Part shown: positions 1-5,807 of the stretch, piece by piece
Layout of the letters: every line of letters starts with the position of its first letter
Position numbering within the stretch: the stretch's first letter is position 1
Source: an uncultured Planctomycetaceae bacterium
Lineage (GTDB): Bacteria > Planctomycetota > Planctomycetia > Pirellulales > JACPPG01
DNA length: 7,290 nucleotides
Reading direction: 5' to 3'
Assembly (NCBI GenBank): GCA_945957305.1
Contig: CAMFLN010000137.1
Coordinates: 1 to 7,290 of the forward strand
Notes under the pieces: generated by a model
The model's database searches: none
What the model saw: only the letters and a program-made list of their open reading frames with translations
Told to the model about the DNA's origin: nothing
Translations under genes and position numbers: made by a program

Positions 1-1751
1 GCGCCGGCAAAAGCGACCAGGGCGGCCTCGGCCATCAACTCGCGTCGTACGCGGCGTAGCCGCCAGCCAAGAGCGAAGAACAGTCCCACTTCTGCGGCTC
101 GCTCGTCGACTCCCAGGCGAAACAGAATCGCCACCAGCACAAGCGCAGCGGTGATAATGAAGAAACTGAAACCGAGGAACAGATATTCAAACGGCGTAGT
201 GCCGGTCGAAGCCTCGATCGCCAACTGCCGAATCGGGCGAAATGCAAATCCTAGGTCCCGCGGGTCGAGCTTGAGACGGTCTGATAGTCCCGCGACCGTG
301 ACATTTTCTCCCCCGGGAACACGCAGGCTGGTGGTATTGCCGAACCGACTCCCCCACAATTTCTGTCCCGTGGCGAGAGACACAAACGCTTTGGGAGTCG
401 CCTTGTAATTGTCCCAATATTCTTCGTCGCGGGGTCGTACGCGTCGGCTATCGAACGGGAAGGGGGGATTCCAATCAGCAATCGACAATTGATCGGTGAC
501 GCCGGGCAGCGTGGGGGTCAGGTTGGGGTCTGCCGCGGCGCCGCTGAGCTCCACCACGGCGGCTAATCGCAAGTCGACCGTGTTTTCGCGCACTCGTCCG
601 TGTGTGCTCTCGGGTTCGAAGTAGGTTAGGCGAATCGTGTCTCCCGGCTTGTCATCCAGGTCTTTCGCGGCCCAGCTATTGAGCGCGATTTCGTCACTGG
701 CCAGCGCAGAGACTGGTTGCCCGTCAGTCGATTTAAATCCGTCCGTGGGCGTCGCATTGTCAAAATCGATGGCCGCGACGGTCGAATACGGGATCTCGCG
801 CTCACCGTCAGCCAATGTATTGGCGAGGTACGTAAAGACCGCTTGTGCGCCGAGAGGTTTCAGGGTTCGCTCGGCCTCGCGCACGACCGCGGGCTCCAGC
901 AACATGCGATCGCTTTCCAACAGGAAGTAGCCGAGCGGCGCTGCGCGAATCGTCAAGCCATAATCGGCTTCCAGTTGGGGACGCAACAGGTCTTGTAGAA
1001 TCTGATGGTTCTCTGCGAGCTGCTCTGGAAGCTGCGACGAATGCTCCCCCGCTCCGACGAGAATTGCGTTGACTTTGTCGGACTGTTTCAGCACGCGCTG
1101 GACGTCGTCGAGGCAGACAAACGCATCGCGCGGCACCGATTGATTGGGCCGCAGCGCGAAGCGCCCCAGCCCCGTGGCAGGGATAATGCGTTTCACGCGC
1201 AAACGCAAATTCGTCACCGTTTCGGTTTTGCGGCCCAGTGCACTATCGGGCGGGACTTCGCGCGCGATCGGCAACCGAATGACGCAATCTTGACCGACAC
1301 CGACTCCCAGTTCATCCGCCAGCGCCTCGTTCAAGCAGGCCTCTCCGGGCCGCAAATCTGAAAGCGCTGCCGAATGCGTAGTGCTGAGTTCAGCAAAACG
1401 AGCGCCGATTCCCAGTATGTTGACATTCGTCGCCCGGCGATGTGTCGCAGGCTCTTCAACCGTCCCTGCCAGCAATGCAACGGGCACGGCGGCCGAAAAA
1501 TGTTGAGTAAAGGCCGGGCTAGCCTGTAACTCGTTTGCCAAGTGCGCGCGGAAGAAGCGGGGCACGACCAGCACTTCGTCAATTCGTTCCAGCCGATCGA
1601 GCGCGAGCGATCTCAGGCTGCCGCGCATGGAGTCTCCGACCACCAGCGCCCCGGCCAACACAGCAGTGGCAGCAGCCACGCCCAGCGCAACTGCCAGATG
1701 CAAGCGCCGGTAGTGAATCAGGCCGGCGATGAGCAAGCGGAACATTGACAT
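1..1751 (-). CDS. FtsX/MacB-type ABC transporter permease, N-terminal part (runs off left edge)
   Basis: One open frame of 583 codons runs from the ATG at 1749-1751 to the window edge without a stop. It begins MSMFRLLIAGLIHYRRLHLA, and residues about 14-38 form a hydrophobic first membrane helix. A long soluble segment (about 40-515) follows, as expected of the MacB-like periplasmic core domain. It includes a VVGDSMRGSL stretch directly after the helix. A second strong helix lies at about 523-544 (LFLGFSFFIITAALVLVAIL). It is followed by RLGVDERAAEVGLFFALGW, which is typical of the first cytoplasmic loop of FtsX permeases, where the ATPase is contacted. A third helix starts at the edge. Related planctomycete permeases are much longer, so roughly half is probably missing. 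The partner ATPase is not in the window and the substrate cannot be read from sequence. A second ATG two codons in (1743-1745) is an equally good start, and neither has a clear Shine-Dalgarno site. It lies 179 nt downstream of leuA on the same strand. Confidence 0.88.
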   Translation of the reverse strand, partial: MSMFRLLIAGLIHYRRLHLAVALGVAAATAVLAGALVVGDSMRGSLRSLALDRLERIDEVLVVPRFFRAHLANELQASPAFTQHFSAAVPVALLAGTVEEPATHRRATNVNILGIGARFAELSTTHSAALSDLRPGEACLNEALADELGVGVGQDCVIRLPIAREVPPDSALGRKTETVTNLRLRVKRIIPATGLGRFALRPNQSVPRDAFVCLDDVQRVLKQSDKVNAILVGAGEHSSQLPEQLAENHQILQDLLRPQLEADYGLTIRAAPLGYFLLESDRMLLEPAVVREAERTLKPLGAQAVFTYLANTLADGEREIPYSTVAAIDFDNATPTDGFKSTDGQPVSALASDEIALNSWAAKDLDDKPGDTIRLTYFEPESTHGRVRENTVDLRLAAVVELSGAAADPNLTPTLPGVTDQLSIADWNPPFPFDSRRVRPRDEEYWDNYKATPKAFVSLATGQKLWGSRFGNTTSLRVPGGENVTVAGLSDRLKLDPRDLGFAFRPIRQLAIEASTGTTPFEYLFLGFSFFIITAALVLVAILFRLGVDERAAEVGLFFALGWRLRRVRRELMAEAALVAFAG

Positions 1752-1794
1752 GGGGGCAACTGCGTCAGTGGTACAAGCATGTGCTGAGGGGCCT

Positions 1795-1829
1795 GGGCGG
1801 CGCGCCGTAAATTTTACAGCGCGCCGCCC
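1795..1829. repeat. Strong GC-rich palindrome (11 bp + 4 bp stem) downstream of leuA
   Basis: Arms gggcggcgcgc (1795-1805) and gcgcgccgccc (1819-1829) are exact reverse complements. After one mismatch (1806/1818) the stem continues with gtaa/ttac (1807-1810, 1814-1817) around a 3-nt loop. It lies about 100 nt beyond the leuA stop and about 44 nt before the permease start. No T run follows on either strand, so it is not a canonical intrinsic terminator. It could end or stabilise the 3' end of the leuA transcript, be a REP-like dispersed element, or be a protein-binding palindrome. Confidence 0.6.
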
Positions 1830-1831
1830 GA

Positions 1832-1859
1832 CCGGATTCACGAGTTTACGCGAATCGGG
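1832..1859. repeat. Second, imperfect stem-loop next to the palindrome
   Basis: gattc (1835-1839) pairs with gaatc (1852-1856). The stem is extended inward by cg/cg (1841-1842, 1849-1850) and outward by cc/gg (1832-1833, 1858-1859), with single mismatches between segments and a 6-nt loop. It starts 2 nt after the preceding palindrome, so the leuA-permease gap carries two hairpins in tandem. Alone it is weak; the interest is in the pairing with its neighbour. Confidence 0.35.
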
Positions 1860-1930
1860 AGCAGCCTGCACGTTGTGAAGAACCACATACCGAGCAAGTT
1901 ACTCGCGGCCTGGCAGCGACTGACCTGTGA

Positions 1931-3493
1931 CTAGACTTTGCTCGCGACCTGCGAAACCGCAGTCTTTGCGTCGCGCTCCAGTTGAGCGGCGACCCGATTC
2001 ACGGCGTTGAGAAACGCCTGCACACTGGCCTCGACACTGTCGGTCGAAACGCCGCGGCCGCGATAAATCTGCCGGTGGTGCTCGACCTCGACCGTAACTT
2101 CGGCTTGGGCGTCCTTGCCCACTGTGACGCTATGGACATTGAAGTCGCGGCACACGACTTCGACGCCGGTGATCTTTTCCACGGCGTGGAACAACGCGTC
2201 GAACGGGCCGTCCCCGAGGGTCACCTGTTCCGTGACTTCCTCGGCTCCCCGTTTCAACGTTAAGGTGACGGTGGGAACCTGCCCCGACTCAGCCACCAGG
2301 CGATAGCCCGAGATCGTCCAAGTCTCGGGCATGTCGCGGATTTCCTGCTCGATCAGGGCGGCGATATCCGCGTCATAGACTTCTTTTTTCTTGTCGGCCA
2401 AGAGCTTGAATTGCTCGAAGACCGTTTGCAGTTGCTCGGCACTGACGTGGTACCCCAAGGCTTTGGCCCGATCCGCAAGCGCCGCACGCCCGCTGTGCTT
2501 GCCCAGGACCAGGTCTGTTTTGGCCAGGCCCACGTCCTCGGGACGCATGATTTCGTACGTGCTCCGTTCCTTCAACATGCCGTCCTGATGAATACCGGCC
2601 TCGTGGGCGAAGGCATTCCGACCGACGATGGCCTTGTTGCGCTGCACCTGCAATCCGGTGATGTTCGAGACCAGGCGGCTGGTCGGCACCAAACGCTCGG
2701 TGACGACGCCCGTCGAGGCTTTGTAATAGTCGGCGCGCGTGCGCAGCGCCATGACGACTTCTTCCAAAGCGCAGTTGCCGGCGCGCTCACCAATGCCATT
2801 GATCGTGCATTCGATCTGACCGGCGCCGTTTTCGATGGCCGCCAGGCTGTTGGCCACGGCCAGTCCCAAATCGTTGTGGCAATGGATACTGATCACAGCG
2901 CGATCGATGTTGGGGACCTTGGTGCGCAACGTGCGAATCACACTGCCAATGTGGTCCGGCGTTGCGTACCCGACGGTATCAGGGATGTTGACCGTCGTGG
3001 CGCCAGCGCCGATGGCGGCCTCGACAACCTGGCACAGAAAGTCGACTTCGGTGCGCGAAGCGTCCTCGGGTGAAAATTCGATATCGGGACAATATCCGGC
3101 CGCGCGGCTGACCGAGGCGATCGTGCGGCGAATGATCTCTTCTTTGCCCATCTTGAGCTTGAACTCGCGATGGATGGCGCTGGTGGCCAGGAAGACGTGG
3201 ATCCGCGACCGCTCGGCGCCACGCAGCGCCTCCCAGGCACGATCAATGTCGTCGTTGCTCGACCGCGCGAGCCCGCAGATAACGGCGCCGCGCACATTGT
3301 CGGCGATGGCCCGGACGGCTTCGAAGTCGCCCGGCGAGGCAATGGGGAAACCCGCTTCGATGATGTCGACCTTCAAGTCGACCAGAGCCTGGGCGACTTC
3401 CAGCTTTTCGCTGATGTTCATGCTCGCGCCGGGCGATTGCTCGCCGTCGCGCAGCGTGGTGTCGAAGATCTTGATTTGTCTTTCAGCACTCAT
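1931..3493 (-). CDS. leuA: 2-isopropylmalate synthase
   Basis: LeuA condenses acetyl-CoA with 2-oxoisovalerate to give 2-isopropylmalate, the first committed step of leucine synthesis in the cytoplasm. From the ATG at 3491-3493 the protein has 520 residues, the usual length of bacterial LeuA. The TIM-barrel catalytic part is complete. FDTTLRDGEQSPG (10-22) supplies the catalytic Arg15 and metal-binding Asp16. HCHNDLG (204-210) supplies His204 and His206. GIGERAGNCALEE (233-245) supplies Asn240. The linker shows HEAGIHQDG (297-305) and GKHSGR (331-336). Residues about 395-510 match the LeuA C-terminal regulatory domain, where leucine binds for feedback inhibition. The chosen start gives the family's normal N-terminus; an AGG lies 8 nt upstream. 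The frame stays open for 52 further codons to an ATG at 3647-3649, but that Arg/Pro/Ala-rich extension is unlike the family. leuB, leuC and leuD are not adjacent. An attenuator-like leader precedes the gene. Confidence 0.97.
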   Translation of the reverse strand: MSAERQIKIFDTTLRDGEQSPGASMNISEKLEVAQALVDLKVDIIEAGFPIASPGDFEAVRAIADNVRGAVICGLARSSNDDIDRAWEALRGAERSRIHVFLATSAIHREFKLKMGKEEIIRRTIASVSRAAGYCPDIEFSPEDASRTEVDFLCQVVEAAIGAGATTVNIPDTVGYATPDHIGSVIRTLRTKVPNIDRAVISIHCHNDLGLAVANSLAAIENGAGQIECTINGIGERAGNCALEEVVMALRTRADYYKASTGVVTERLVPTSRLVSNITGLQVQRNKAIVGRNAFAHEAGIHQDGMLKERSTYEIMRPEDVGLAKTDLVLGKHSGRAALADRAKALGYHVSAEQLQTVFEQFKLLADKKKEVYDADIAALIEQEIRDMPETWTISGYRLVAESGQVPTVTLTLKRGAEEVTEQVTLGDGPFDALFHAVEKITGVEVVCRDFNVHSVTVGKDAQAEVTVEVEHHRQIYRGRGVSTDSVEASVQAFLNAVNRVAAQLERDAKTAVSQVASKV

Positions 3494-3547
3494 GAGAGAT
3501 ACCTGGGCGATTGGTGGATAAAGGGAGCGAACCAGTGCGGCGGAGGG

Positions 3548-3587
3548 GGGCCGACCCGGGCTGCGATTAACGCAACGCGGTCGGCCC
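3548..3587 (-). promoter_or_regulatory. Stem-loop in the leuA 5' untranslated region
   Basis: gggccgacc (3548-3556) and ggtcggccc (3579-3587) are perfect 9-bp reverse complements. An inner stem tgcg/cgca (3562-3565, 3571-3574) closes a 5-nt attaa loop. In the leuA transcript this hairpin ends about 54 nt before the start codon and lies after the attenuator terminator. There is no following U run, so it is not a terminator. It may shape mRNA stability or the accessibility of the leuA start, which has only a weak ribosome-binding site. The function is inferred; the inverted repeat is directly visible. Confidence 0.5.
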
Positions 3588-3685
3588 GGTAAGCACCAGC
3601 CAAGCCCGGCTCGGCGTGCTGGCTTGCCGCTGGCTATAGTTCGCGCCATGGTTCATGTCATTACCTGTCGCCCGCATCGGGCAAT

Positions 3686-3719
3686 AAAAAAACCCCAAGG
3701 CTTTGCAGGCCTTAGGGTT
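3686..3719 (-). terminator. Intrinsic terminator of the leuA attenuator (segments 3:4)
   Basis: On the minus strand AACCCTAAGGC (3719 to 3709), a 7-nt loop CTGCAAA, and GCCTTGGGGTT (3701 to 3691) form an 11-bp stem with one G-U pair. Five more T follow directly (3690-3686), making seven in a row with the last two stem bases. This is a textbook Rho-independent terminator oriented towards leuA. It sits about 190 nt before the leuA start, and the only ORF found just ahead of it is a leucine-rich leader ORF. Premature termination of leuA mRNA is therefore the most economical explanation. A small hairpin GCCCG-ATG-CGGGC (3670-3682) follows it. Confidence 0.87.
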
Positions 3720-3766
3720 CGTTTGTTGGTCGTCTCAGTCGAAATCTTCCGGACGTACGAACCCTA
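3713..3766 (-). promoter_or_regulatory. Antiterminator of the leuA attenuator (segments 2:3)
   Basis: Minus-strand UAGGGUUCGU (3766 to 3757) is perfectly complementary over 10 bp to ACGAACCCUA (3722 to 3713). A further CGUC/GACG pairing (3755-3752 with 3734-3731) can stack inside. The downstream arm includes seven of the eleven bases of the terminator 5' arm, so the two hairpins exclude each other. The upstream arm begins exactly at the UAG stop codon of the leader peptide. A ribosome sitting on that stop would mask it and leave the terminator free to form. Positions and complementarity are seen directly; the switching behaviour is inferred from known leu, trp and his attenuators. Confidence 0.83.
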
Positions 3767-3813
3767 GTGCTTGCCGAGAGCAAGCAACCGCAACGCGAGC
3801 GGTAGCAGGTTCG
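3758..3813 (-). promoter_or_regulatory. Alternative (protector) pairing of the attenuator (segments 1:2)
   Basis: CGAACCU (3813 to 3807), lying in the leader codons Ser4-Asn5-Leu6, can pair with GGGUUCG (3764 to 3758) by six Watson-Crick pairs and one G-U. The second strand is the same segment 2 used by the antiterminator. Between the arms is a perfect 7-bp hairpin TGCTTGC-TCTCG-GCAAGCA (3786 to 3768) and a smaller CCGC/GCGG stem (3802-3799, 3791-3788). Forming 1:2 would free the terminator when the leader is not translated. A ribosome stalled on the Leu codons would cover segment 1 and release segment 2. This is the weakest of the three pairings. Confidence 0.65.
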
Positions 3814-3823
3814 AGAACGCCAT
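3764..3823 (-). CDS. leuL: Leucine-rich leader peptide of the leuA attenuator
   Basis: A 19-codon ORF reads MAFSNLLPLALRLLALGKH and ends in UAG. Seven codons are Leu (positions 6, 7, 9, 11, 13, 14, 16), spelled CTG, CTA, CTC, TTG, TTG, CTT and CTC. Five of the six Leu codons are therefore sampled, including CTA, which is expected to be rare in a GC-rich genome. An in-frame TAA lies four codons before the ATG (3836-3838), so the ORF cannot extend upstream. A GGGG lies 6 nt before the ATG, which is only a weak ribosome-binding site. The peptide itself is probably without function; its translation would sense charged tRNA-Leu. Its stop codon overlaps the antiterminator arm and its early codons overlap the protector arm. 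The gene name is assigned by analogy with enterobacterial leuL; the peptide sequences are not claimed to be homologous. Confidence 0.87.
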   Translation of the reverse strand: MAFSNLLPLALRLLALGKH

Positions 3824-3892
3824 GGTCGACCCCGGTTATCTGATTTCACGAGAAATTGCCGCCAAATTGGGCCAACAATCCCTGCGGATTGA

Positions 3893-3921
3893 ACTCTAGC
3901 TAACCCCAGAGCCTCGGTCAA
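3893..3921 (-). promoter_or_regulatory. Probable sigma-70-type promoter of the leuA leader
   Basis: On the minus strand TTGACC (3921 to 3916, 5 of 6 matches to TTGACA) is followed after exactly 17 nt by TAGAGT (3898 to 3893, 4 of 6 matches to TATAAT). Transcription would begin near 3886, giving about 60 nt of untranslated RNA before the leader peptide ATG at 3823. This is the right place and direction to transcribe the whole attenuator and leuA. The -10 is imperfect and planctomycete promoters are poorly characterised, so this is a candidate only. Confidence 0.5.
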
Positions 3922-4303
3922 GCAGAAAGGTTCACGGCCGTTGATAACCGCTATAGCCGCCGACGGGGCCGGACCAGCCCTGCGGCAGGGGCTAGCATAG
4001 AACCAATGAATCACAATATATGTGCCCAGAAAAGGCTCTGCGGCCGTCGCAAATGCGGGGACTTGCGCAATTGGCCGAGTCTCGGCGATGCCCACGCCTG
4101 GTCCTGCTAGCGCATGCAGATGCAGGCAATCTTGAGTCTTCAGCCGGTTTCGACTAGTCTCCGCCACCGTTTTTCGCCCGCCCATTCATTGATTCGCCGA
4201 TACGCGGGCTTGTTTGTCCTAAGCCGCTCGTTTCGTTGTGCTTTGATCGTTTAGCGAAGCGGCCTGCGTGCCGCCGCGAAGTGCATCGTCGAAGATTGCC
4301 GCA
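3922..4303. other. Divergent intergenic spacer without a recognised gene
   Basis: This stretch separates the leuA leader (leftward) from the hypothetical gene at 4304 (rightward). No tRNA, known RNA fold or convincing protein is visible. It contains a small 5-bp hairpin, ccctg-cgg-caggg (3978-3990), and an AT-rich patch near 4003-4022. For the plus strand there is a weak promoter-like pair, TTGAGT (4132-4137), 17 nt, TAGTCT (4155-4160), which might serve the gene at 4304. Long minus-strand open frames here read as low-information sequence and are best seen as chance openings in GC-rich DNA. Confidence 0.5.
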
Positions 4304-4789
4304 ATGGATTACGACCTGCAACGATTTACACGACATTGCGCGACAACGGGCCGCGAGCTGACACCGGGAGAAGAGTTTTATACAGCGCTCGTGGCAGAGG
4401 GCGCCGAACTGCGGCGTTTGGATTTCAGTCGCGAAGCATGGCAAGGGCCGCCGGATCGTGCCTTGGGCTGGTGGAAGTCTCGCGTGCCACAGCCTGATGC
4501 GCGACGACCACGACTAGCGCCGAACGAAGCGTTGCTTGAGATGTTCGTAAACCTGGAAGGCGTCGCTGACAAGCAGGACATGCGGCTTGTGCTGGGCCTG
4601 TTGCTGGTCCGCCGCCGCGTGTTGAGATTAGAGCAACCGGAGACTGACCCCGCCGGCTGCGAAACAATGGTTTTGTTCAATCCGCGTGACGAATTGACCT
4701 ATCGCGTGCCTAGCGTCATGCCGAGTACCGAGCGAGTGCAGGAAATACAAGACGAGCTGTCACGCTTGCTTTATGCCGGCGCAACCTAG
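4304..4789 (+). CDS. Conserved-looking protein of unknown function (161 aa)
   Basis: From the ATG at 4304 the product is a 161-residue soluble, charged protein with no signal peptide or membrane helix. The N-terminus carries RHCATTGRELTPGEEFYTAL (10-29). This resembles the C-x-x-TG-R-x-L-x-PGE-x-FY start seen, from memory, in planctomycete hypothetical proteins. Only two Cys are present (12 and 119), so a CxxC zinc ribbon is not supported. A Trp pair in GWWKSR (55-60) is followed by a helical, Arg-rich region, LVLGLLLVRRRVLRLEQ (95-111), and MVLFNPRDELTYRVP (122-136). A GTG 12 codons upstream (4268) is in frame, but the added MPPRSASSKIAA has no support. Neither start has a good ribosome-binding site. 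Its end overlaps the following gene by 17 nt, so the two are probably co-transcribed. I assign no function. Confidence 0.8.
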   Translation: MDYDLQRFTRHCATTGRELTPGEEFYTALVAEGAELRRLDFSREAWQGPPDRALGWWKSRVPQPDARRPRLAPNEALLEMFVNLEGVADKQDMRLVLGLLLVRRRVLRLEQPETDPAGCETMVLFNPRDELTYRVPSVMPSTERVQEIQDELSRLLYAGAT

Positions 4790-5783
4790 TTCTGTAACCG
4801 GCAAGAAACTCCGAGGCTTTATGGGGCGCTTGACCCTGTTGTTGGCGACACTTCTGCTGGTGGTTTGCACCAGTGGGGCCAGTTGTCCGGGCTTCCTCGG
4901 CGCCTATTCGCCCGTCATGCCGCGCGTGCTTCCCACGACGCCCACGTTGGCGGACGTCATCGCCGTCGTCAATGGCAACAGCGGTCGCATCCAGTCGCTG
5001 TACACGACCGACGCCGAGATTTACTCCCCCGGTGCTCCGAAGGCACGTGCCAACATCGCCTTGGATCGGCCTCGCCGCTTTCGGCTCCGCGCGGATACGA
5101 TGCTCACCGGACCCGAGGTCGATTTGGGGAGCAACGACGAGATCTTCTGGTTTTGGGTGCGACGGGCGCCGGAACCCGCTGTCTATTTTTGCCGGCACGA
5201 CCAATTCGCGGCCAGTGCCGCACGGCAGATCCTGCCGGTCGAGCCCGAATGGCTCATTGACGCCTTAGGAATAGCCACGCTGGATCCAGCCGGGGAGCAT
5301 AGCGGGCCCGTTCCGGTTGGGCAGGGGAGATTGCGTATCGAAACCCGCGTTCCTGGCGCGACAGGCGATTTGCGCCGCATCATGGTGATTGACGATGCGC
5401 GCGGCTGGGTGCTGGAGCAGCACCTCTATGACCCGACCGGTCAATTGCTGGCCTCGGCGCTGATGAGCGGTCATCGTCGCGATCCGATCAACAACGTTGT
5501 GCTTCCCAAGTCGGTAAAAATTGTCTGGCCGTCGACCAAGTTTGAAATGACGATTGAATTGAACTCGGTCACGGTGAACCAGCTGTCTGGTGATCCAGCC
5601 CAGCTCTGGTCGCTGCCGAACTACGGCCCCGGTACTCCGGCGGTGGATTTGGCGGATCCGCACCTGCGCATCGGCCCGCAGGCGCCGCCGCAACCGCAGC
5701 CGGCCATGTATCCCGAGCGCACGGACGTGCCCGAAACGGCGCGCGGGCCGGGTGGGTGGCTCAATCGAATCATGTCGCGCTAG
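4773..5783 (+). CDS. Exported, probably lipid-anchored protein with possible LolA/LolB-like fold
   Basis: From the ATG at 4773 the product has 336 residues. The N-terminus has basic residues (KKLRGFMGR, 11-19), a hydrophobic core (TLLLATLLLVV, 21-31), and then Cys32 and Cys38 in VCTSGASCPG. GASC (35-38) is the better lipobox, so export and lipidation at Cys38 is likely though not certain. The mature part is rich in predicted beta-strands: YTTDAEIYSPG (77-87), RFRLRAD (102-108), EIFWFWVRR (123-131), GRLRIETRVPG (185-195) and KFEMTIELNSVTVN (256-269). This pattern resembles LolA/LolB-type or outer-membrane lipoprotein-sorting proteins, but no signature motif confirms it. The C-terminus is Pro-rich (APPQPQP, 304-310). 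It overlaps the preceding gene by 17 nt. A start at 4821 (MGRLTLLL), with GAGG 4 nt upstream, would also give a complete signal peptide and remove the overlap. Confidence 0.8.
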   Translation: MPAQPSSVTGKKLRGFMGRLTLLLATLLLVVCTSGASCPGFLGAYSPVMPRVLPTTPTLADVIAVVNGNSGRIQSLYTTDAEIYSPGAPKARANIALDRPRRFRLRADTMLTGPEVDLGSNDEIFWFWVRRAPEPAVYFCRHDQFAASAARQILPVEPEWLIDALGIATLDPAGEHSGPVPVGQGRLRIETRVPGATGDLRRIMVIDDARGWVLEQHLYDPTGQLLASALMSGHRRDPINNVVLPKSVKIVWPSTKFEMTIELNSVTVNQLSGDPAQLWSLPNYGPGTPAVDLADPHLRIGPQAPPQPQPAMYPERTDVPETARGPGGWLNRIMSR

Positions 5784-5786
5784 TTG

Positions 5787-5801
5787 CCGTGATTAACACG
5801 G
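5787..5801. terminator. Possible small hairpin between convergent genes
   Basis: ccgtg (5787-5791) and cacgg (5797-5801) form a 5-bp stem around attaa, extendable by a G-U pair (5786/5802). It lies in the 24-nt gap between the two convergent stop codons, where a bidirectional terminator would be expected. The stem is short and neither side has a T run, so the call is weak. Confidence 0.25.
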
Positions 5802-5807
5802 TGTCGG

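Noticed and set aside
637..1361. Plus-strand open frames opposite the permease
   Set aside because: The minus-strand permease frame is unbroken for 583 codons with correctly placed membrane helices, so the plus-strand frames are shadows.
2411..3592. Long plus-strand open frames opposite leuA (220, 228 and 140 codons)
   Set aside because: These are mirror frames of a GC-rich coding gene. leuA has every expected catalytic motif on the other strand and these translations show none.
3567..3656. 29-codon minus-strand ORF starting MNHGANYSQR after the terminator, considered as a second leader peptide
   Set aside because: It has only three Leu residues without clustering and no overlapping terminator or antiterminator. 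It is probably a chance ORF.
3686..3900. T-box riboswitch as the explanation for the terminator upstream of leuA
   Set aside because: I see no conserved T-box core (AGGGUGGNACCGCG-like) or Stem I signature. The Leu-rich ORF overlapping the pairing segments explains the arrangement better.
3712..4185. 157-codon minus-strand open frame across the leuA leader region
   Set aside because: It is in a different frame from the leader peptide and covers the promoter, attenuator and terminator. Its translation is Arg/Pro-rich and matches no family I recognise.
4154..4444. 96-codon minus-strand frame crossing the start of the hypothetical gene
   Set aside because: It is antisense to the better supported 4304-4789 gene, with low-complexity composition and no recognisable motif.
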